From: Candidatus Poribacteria bacterium
GTDB lineage: Bacteria; Poribacteria; WGA-4E; WGA-3G
Assembly (NCBI GenBank): GCA_022822085.1
Contig: JAJECK010000128.1
Span: forward strand, 1 to 55,081
Length of the DNA stretch: 55,081 nt
Direction of reading: 5' to 3'
The position numbers and the translations under genes were made by a program. This document shows positions 51,401-55,081 of the stretch, in pieces. Each line of letters opens with the position of its first letter. The stretch's first letter is position 1. Below the pieces are notes generated by a model. The model saw only the letters and a program-made list of their open reading frames with translations, made no database searches and was not told the origin of the DNA.

Positions 51401-51795
51401 TTGAGTCGTATGTGGTCACCGATTGCGAACTCTGTATATCTACCTCGATAGGCATCTTCAGTCAAAATAGTGCGGTCTAATTGTATTGTGAAACGTTCAC
51501 TATCAAGCTGCCCCGTCCTTCCGATAATCAACTCGCCATTCTGATCAAACTCCTTCTCCTCAAGATAGTGTTGCACTTCACTTCCTTCAAGAAGTTCTTT
51601 ACCGAATAGATCGTAAAAGAACTTTGGTTCTTCTTCTAATCGGAAGCGATCTGAGAATTTTGAGTCCCCATCAATAGTAGGCAAGAGAGGTTCTTGTGGT
51701 CCTAAGCTCTGTGCACCACAACCGTAGAGCACAACCAAACTTAGGATACATGGCACTACAAGCAAAACATTAATCAGGCGTTTTAACTTGTTCAT
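48451..51795 (-). CDS. Very large outer-membrane lipoprotein with calcium-loop-like segments
   Basis: 1114 residues from the ATG at 51795, preceded by AAGGAGG; an in-frame ATG at 51969 would add 58 residues that hide the signal peptide. The lipoprotein signal is LSLVVLYGCG (lipobox Cys near 26). The body is rich in beta-strand-like YxxxFxL alternation, contains EF-hand-like Asp loops (DENGDGIMG, DRDQNGILDYQED, DLNNNGTIDSLED) and a run of Asp near 49810-49826, and ends in FVRAMMGF, an outer-membrane-type aromatic end. A large beta-barrel or surface protein is the best guess; I do not recognise the family. A minus-strand promoter lies at 52110-52138. Confidence 0.65.
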   Translation of the reverse strand: MNKLKRLINVLLVVPCILSLVVLYGCGAQSLGPQEPLLPTIDGDSKFSDRFRLEEEPKFFYDLFGKELLEGSEVQHYLEEKEFDQNGELIIGRTGQLDSERFTIQLDRTILTEDAYRGRYTEFAIGDHIRLKPSTLFPNRYAIYKTEFDGFRWDISFSQERHLFTLINSRISNPIRLAETAATLAPNLGRRNGLNDDAGVRHIENARLIGFRAQGLLGDIFRVGFTYINLHKEHPERVENPLMGTVANTPPETITVIFRDDSPEDNHLYETFINTNDRRRLSSDELQNILEDRFQGGVGAAFKSMKITIITQALDEISAEEIADGIEPDLLPEERQEIDVFIDEILPLDPAVDQIRDSVDGEWKIVNGFNKMRYELNFEQHDIDPRTVKDVVFDMIVAGDYNISVVGVSTANQAESDPEIQEWIKTEDGHIQMPYRDVIQAPGNYGQSSDYTDNRATLLDNPAAWEGEGRPRKVQYRYGAARAALLYGLDLEGTVGNVFVRAHYSINGKYKQYPTIPKDQVGFSRIKSVIVTEEGEETTNVNVGADGVVTDPNGIPTYSEAEGERFEAMLGGDGTDENGDGIMGRESAWFIQLKSRFGKLYLEGVLYHIDPGYTTTYLNFGSNLDRDQPYTLPPAGPSLEAGGLPVFWEEPHYTLVEDDDDDDDWPDDIDFDNVLPRADDRDQNGILDYQEDFLIFEADPPVFTDLIDLNNNGTIDSLEDDFEPQYEYGIDREGYHLKAEYDLLDNLSLQVGWLNENEVSSRRKNDSKYLHVTYQRDIPDFGTILFQNRFVRVRDDIPDYTITLQVGELEAEQTEDELDYYNARVNTTTLQFHYTAVPNLTLETKILVVLQKQYELDEEDAVFLDVEADEGAELFEPDEQVDFLVPDEQVRTSGDRRDFPFYPDHGINALDPTDTGLIYDINNWKLRRYPERNIRSQQVILKGKYEIPLGDLPYVDRIGEDLTLTPMVKYIWDRAFDRTAEEIGEVLNARHFVPTDDEPVEYLRFNRRSREDVLGVRLDYQFTPKVNVLGGFQYRKFTNRDKVFQKYLEVFGPDEPVPIRYRPDLRKRIFEIQAINRGEWLGFNIVILAGYRRTTILVKNTTSNTTFVRAMMGF

Positions 51796-52109
51796 TAGTT
51801 TGATATTCCTCCTTAGGAAAAATTTGAATCGGGGCCAGACAACCAATTTTTGTAAATTACATTTCTTTAGGACAGGTGCCTGGGCATCCGAAAACCATAA
51901 CTGCGGAATGAATATAAATTTGTAAACGAATATAAGAAATACTCGTTCTTTCTGTAACAGATTATCCATCTGAGTTGGATAATAACTCTTACATGAAATA
52001 TAAACTTCTGCTTGATTGAATATGAGAATGTAAGTTAGCAGAAATGTAATTCAATCCTCAGATTATGGGTTTTGTGAATAATTCTCCACAAAACGCTTAC
52101 TAAGCGTAT
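51796..52109. other. Long leader of the lipoprotein gene with operator-like palindrome
   Basis: The 300-base leader is AT-rich and holds an open frame continuous with the lipoprotein (to 51969), whose sequence is not convincing. ACGCTTACTAAGCGT (52093-52107) is a perfect 15-base palindrome located right where transcription from the promoter would begin. Confidence 0.4.
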
Positions 52110-52138
52110 AAAATAACATAGATGTAATTTTTTGTCAA
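52110..52138 (-). promoter_or_regulatory. Promoter of the large lipoprotein gene
   Basis: On the minus strand: TTGACA (52138-52133), 17-base spacer, TATTTT (52115-52110). The 15-base palindrome at 52093-52107 overlaps the expected start site and may be an operator. Confidence 0.5.
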
Positions 52139-52279
52139 GTTTTTGACGAAAAAGGTTATGTAACTGAGTAATTCAAGTAAATCATACCAAAAATGTCATT
52201 ATTATGCAACAATAAAATTTTAGCGGTACCTTATTGATATTCCTTCAACCTTTTTCTTACTTATGGGAAGGATATTGGT

Positions 52280-53686
52280 TCAACTGTGAATACTGTCGGT
52301 AGGACTTCTAACAAATTCAATAAATAAAGCAAGAGCAATTCCTAAACATAACCCGACAACTCCTGACAAAATAACAATCAATTTGAATTGAGGACTAACA
52401 GGAATTTTTCTTGGTACGGCAATATCCACGATCTCAATTCCTCCCTTCTGAGAAGGATTGACATCGGATTCTGCCTCTATCATTTCAGATTCGAGATATC
52501 TTTTTTCAATCTCTTCCTTGATTGTACTAATCAATTCTATTTTGGTGCGTAATTGCGTTAGGGTATGTTGATTTTCAGGGATTTGGTTTAGTAATTTTTC
52601 CAGTTCCTCATTAACCGCCTGCAGTTCTTTTCTAAGTTGAGATACTTCGTTTTCATGTCCTTCTATAATCGGTGGTAACTCAATCAGTTGGTTTTGTATA
52701 TAAGTATAATGTGCAGAAGTTCCATAGGTGGTTGTTGTAGTGGTTTTCTGAGTGGATTCAGACTGCTTCCTTAACTCATCAATTTGCGCGTTAAGCCCGC
52801 TGATCTCATGGGAACTTTTTCCAGCTTTTTCCGCATCACCAGTGCGTTGAGATTCTAAGTCAATTGATTTTTCGCGCAGATATAACCAAAGAGGATTGTG
52901 GTTTTGAGTTTCGGAGATTTGTGTCTGTTCGGGAAGGTTCTTAAGCTGGCTTTCAAAATGATCTAATCGTCTACCCGCTGTATGAAGAGCCTGTTCTGCC
53001 ATTCCAAGTCGTTCTTGCAAGTTCCCATGTTGTTCCAACAAACTTGCTAACATCGGGTACCATGTCTCTGGACTTCTGTTCTTACGAATAAATGTAAGCG
53101 TTTCGTCTATTAGTTTTGCTATTTTAGCATCAATTTCCTCTCGTTTTTGTTCAAGGAAACTTTGCCGTCTTGCTAATCTTGTTTTCTCATTTTCGCTACG
53201 TAACTTCTGCATGTCGCGTGCAAGTTGATTAACTAATAGTGCAGCATTGCGTTCACCCCCTTCAGCTTCAGTTAACTCAATTTTCAGTTCAATATAATCT
53301 GATTCTGGACGTATTTGCGCTTTCAGTCTCCGCTTAAGATTACCCACACTTGGTAGGTGCTGCACATCTCCAAGTTCATTATCCTCAAGGTTTTCAACAG
53401 CAGTATTTAACATAGACTCTGTGGAAAACCTTTCACTAATTGTCGCCATCTCCCTCCGATCGACTCCACCCGATAGAACAGATTGAAAAAGATTATTAGA
53501 GGAGAAAGAGGGGGTCGTATTAGGTTGGATCAGCTGCATCAACGTTGATGCAGAATAAGTTTTTGGTATACGGAGAGAGATGACAAGCGATGTTCCTAAA
53601 ACCAGTAAGGTACTTAAACAGATGACAAAACTGTATTTTCGTGCAAATTTTAGGTAGTCACGCAAATGTTCCCCTTGTTGAGGCAT
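52280..53686 (-). CDS. Wzz/GNVR-like polysaccharide chain-length or export protein
   Basis: 468 residues from the ATG at 53686 (TTG at 53695 is an alternative; the AAGGAGGG near 53730 is too far to decide). A membrane helix at about 22-40 (FVICLSTLLVLGTSLVISL) begins the Wzz domain (PKTYSASTLMQLIQP); a long coiled-coil region (about 160-420) follows; the C-terminal IEIVDIAVPRKIPVSPQFKLIVILSGVVGLCLGIALALFIEF (in pieces) is the second membrane helix with the conserved P-rich motif. No tyrosine kinase domain is fused. Likely controls length or export of a surface polysaccharide. It follows a lipoprotein gene by 53 bases. Confidence 0.8.
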   Translation of the reverse strand: MPQQGEHLRDYLKFARKYSFVICLSTLLVLGTSLVISLRIPKTYSASTLMQLIQPNTTPSFSSNNLFQSVLSGGVDRREMATISERFSTESMLNTAVENLEDNELGDVQHLPSVGNLKRRLKAQIRPESDYIELKIELTEAEGGERNAALLVNQLARDMQKLRSENEKTRLARRQSFLEQKREEIDAKIAKLIDETLTFIRKNRSPETWYPMLASLLEQHGNLQERLGMAEQALHTAGRRLDHFESQLKNLPEQTQISETQNHNPLWLYLREKSIDLESQRTGDAEKAGKSSHEISGLNAQIDELRKQSESTQKTTTTTTYGTSAHYTYIQNQLIELPPIIEGHENEVSQLRKELQAVNEELEKLLNQIPENQHTLTQLRTKIELISTIKEEIEKRYLESEMIEAESDVNPSQKGGIEIVDIAVPRKIPVSPQFKLIVILSGVVGLCLGIALALFIEFVRSPTDSIHS

Positions 53687-53748
53687 GAAAATCAATTTTC
53701 GCTGAAGAATCGAGTGAAAATTGCCCTCCTTGATCGGACATTTACAGG

Positions 53749-54309
53749 CTATAGATTATTGGCAATCCGAATTTCTTCATCATTAAAGGCTTCGTCATGC
53801 CATTCGGTGATACGCCATTCGCCGTTTCTCTTATCAAAGATAAACAGGTTATCACCTTCTGCAAACCATCCGGTGAAGCCACCTTCAAGGGATTCACCGT
53901 CGGCAACAAAACCTTGAATACGGTAATGATTTCGAACTTCTGCTTGATTACCATCTTCAGTGATCGCTATTTCAGGTGGTACAGAGAGTTCTATTTCAAT
54001 ATCCTGGAAACGACTAAAAACGCGAGTAGCAGAATCACGTTCATCTCGGATGTCGTCAAATTCCAGATCATCCGTTGTATCTCCATCTGTCCCCATGTCA
54101 GAAACGTAGCGAAATCCATCAGCCCAATATGCACTCATATAGGTTTCTACATCTTCGGTTTCATAACCTTCTCGCCATCTTTTCAAAACACTGTTAATTG
54201 CCAAAAAATCCTCTGGCGGCACTTGGTTTACTTTATCTACGTCGCCGCATCCAATAAGACTTGCTATTAAAACGAGTACACTGCCGGTTTTTACTAATCT
54301 CTTTAACAT
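53749..54309 (-). CDS. Lipoprotein with NTF2/SnoaL-like fold
   Basis: 186 residues from ATG 54309 (GGAGG just after the stop of the previous gene). Signal VLVLIASLIGCG with lipobox Cys near 21. The mature part (FLAINSVLKRWREGYETEDVETYMSAYWADGFRYVSD) is the helical start typical of NTF2-like domains, continuing with IEIELSVPPEIAIT, AEVRNHYRIQGF and NGEWRITEWHDEAF. Such proteins bind small hydrophobic ligands or scaffold; function unknown. Sits between the DUF5683-like and Wzz-like genes in one operon. Confidence 0.7.
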   Translation of the reverse strand: MLKRLVKTGSVLVLIASLIGCGDVDKVNQVPPEDFLAINSVLKRWREGYETEDVETYMSAYWADGFRYVSDMGTDGDTTDDLEFDDIRDERDSATRVFSRFQDIEIELSVPPEIAITEDGNQAEVRNHYRIQGFVADGESLEGGFTGWFAEGDNLFIFDKRNGEWRITEWHDEAFNDEEIRIANNL

Positions 54310-54328
54310 AATAATCTCATCCTCCAAA

Positions 54329-54880
54329 TTAAAATGTTTTTACGACCCCTAAATAGAGACGTGAAGGTGTGATTCCAACTTGGAGTCCTAATTTTTCGAT
54401 TTGTTGTGCATCCTTTTGAATTGAATTTACGTGTGAATTTGCATTATAAAAGTTCGCACTCACATAAGAATCAATAATACTATATGCCCAAAGACCGATG
54501 CCTGTATAAATAAAGAACATCCTAAGTTTATATTTCTGATTCGCATTGTCATAACTTGCTAACACCGTATCAGAATCATCTGGATCATAACTAGCGGTCA
54601 GGACATAGTTGTCATACTGCGAAGTAAACGATTGATGTGCGAAATATGCCCCTACTACTGAGCTGCTAATACCGAGTAGAATTAAACTCGCCCGAAAATA
54701 GTTACGGCTATGGATCTGTCCCCATCCAGGAAAAACAGCTGATCGAACCATAGTTCCGATAGGAGAAATTAATCTAATCGATTTTTCTGATTCTGTTACT
54801 GCTATGTTGTTGGCAACATCTTCTGCAAAACTAAATTGTAGACACAACAACAAAAGTAAAAGAGGCAATATTATACGCAT
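54329..54880 (-). CDS. DUF5683-like membrane/secreted protein
   Basis: 183 residues. Signal peptide (PLLLLLLCLQFSFA), then SPIGTMVRSAVFPGWGQIHSRNYFRASLILLG, the GAGQxYnrxywKa-like motif of DUF5683 proteins, two membrane segments (about 64-82 and 120-140) and a C-terminal VGITPSRLYLGVVKTF strand. GAGG 6 bases upstream of the ATG. First gene of the operon with the NTF2-like lipoprotein and the Wzz-like protein, suggesting envelope polysaccharide work. Confidence 0.7.
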   Translation of the reverse strand: MRIILPLLLLLLCLQFSFAEDVANNIAVTESEKSIRLISPIGTMVRSAVFPGWGQIHSRNYFRASLILLGISSSVVGAYFAHQSFTSQYDNYVLTASYDPDDSDTVLASYDNANQKYKLRMFFIYTGIGLWAYSIIDSYVSANFYNANSHVNSIQKDAQQIEKLGLQVGITPSRLYLGVVKTF

Positions 54881-54952
54881 TCAGTCCTCTATGGATTTAT
54901 ATAAAACAGATTACTAACAGATTTAGACATAAACATAGATATTGAAGTCATA

Positions 54953-54981
54953 TTGAGTAAAACCTATAAATATGTTAGAAT
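54953..54981 (+). promoter_or_regulatory. Promoter for the rightmost gene
   Basis: TTGAGT (54953-54958), 17-base spacer, TAGAAT (54976-54981), about 50 bases before the ATG at 55034. Divergent from the DUF5683-like operon. Confidence 0.45.
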
Positions 54982-55033
54982 AAAGATATGAACATTAATA
55001 ATTTAGGTACTATTTTTTATGAAAGGTTCTCTT

Positions 55034-55081
55034 ATGGCTAACACACCTAAAAAACAACTTAATTTCAAGAGTCTTCCGAAA
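55034..55081 (+). CDS. Start of an unidentified gene, cut by the window end
   Basis: Sixteen codons from ATG 55034 (MANTPKKQLNFKSLPK), with AAAGG 7 bases upstream; an in-frame ATG at 55019 is also possible. Basic N-terminus, no signal peptide. Too short to identify. Confidence 0.4.
   Translation, partial: MANTPKKQLNFKSLPK

Noticed and set aside
1-55081. tRNA and rRNA genes
   Set aside because: I looked for tRNA-like cloverleaf ends and rRNA-like conserved blocks and saw none; a dedicated scan could still find a divergent tRNA.

Overview
The window looks like a chromosomal segment of a Gram-negative-type bacterium. It has TonB-dependent outer-membrane receptors, ExbB/ExbD, several lipobox proteins and a Wzz-like protein. 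Base composition is AT-rich, and spacers are crowded with families of short palindromic repeats. The mix of LamG and TolB-like exported proteins, a sulfatase, a FlgD-like C-terminal domain and the CTGGCGAGGTTTCCTAACCT-type palindromes suggests a marine or sponge-associated lineage such as Candidatus Poribacteria. That assignment is inference; no rRNA is present to test it.

Layout. 1-5.3 kb is accessory: a transposase tail, a LamG protein, an AT-rich island of small unknown genes with a hairpin-rich gene-free stretch (2.38-2.55 kb), an IS1595-type transposase and a MITE-like element. 5.3-11.2 kb holds a TolB-like protein, then two paralogous SAM methyltransferases on either side of a SfiI-like restriction-modification pair, then a periplasmic binding lipoprotein. 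11.3-17.1 kb holds two tandem TonB-dependent receptors. 17.2-19.2 kb holds a tandem repeat, a ZIP-like transporter and a REP array with its own RAYT gene. 19.2-30.6 kb holds a putative glycoside-hydrolase-like exported protein, a VWA membrane protein, a nonsense-interrupted Rpn nuclease gene, a sulfatase, a WD40 protein and a MoxR ATPase.

30.6-46 kb is mostly housekeeping: ribosomal protein S1 (rpsA), a metK-ahcY-small membrane protein-PfkB kinase cluster forming a SAM cycle, a DUF4325-like protein, lpdA, a membrane protein and gltB. 46-55 kb is envelope-related and on the minus strand: exbB-exbD-exbD with an unusual periplasmic domain on ExbB, a very large outer-membrane lipoprotein, and a DUF5683-like/lipoprotein/Wzz-like operon.

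The observations I rate highest are: a complete RAYT gene embedded in its likely substrate palindromes, with composite derivatives elsewhere in the window; a shared C-terminal GKLxxxWGxLK tail on two otherwise unrelated exported proteins; the SfiI-like restriction system between duplicated methyltransferases; and two structured non-coding segments, an orphan hairpin cluster behind a promoter and a metK leader with competing stems.
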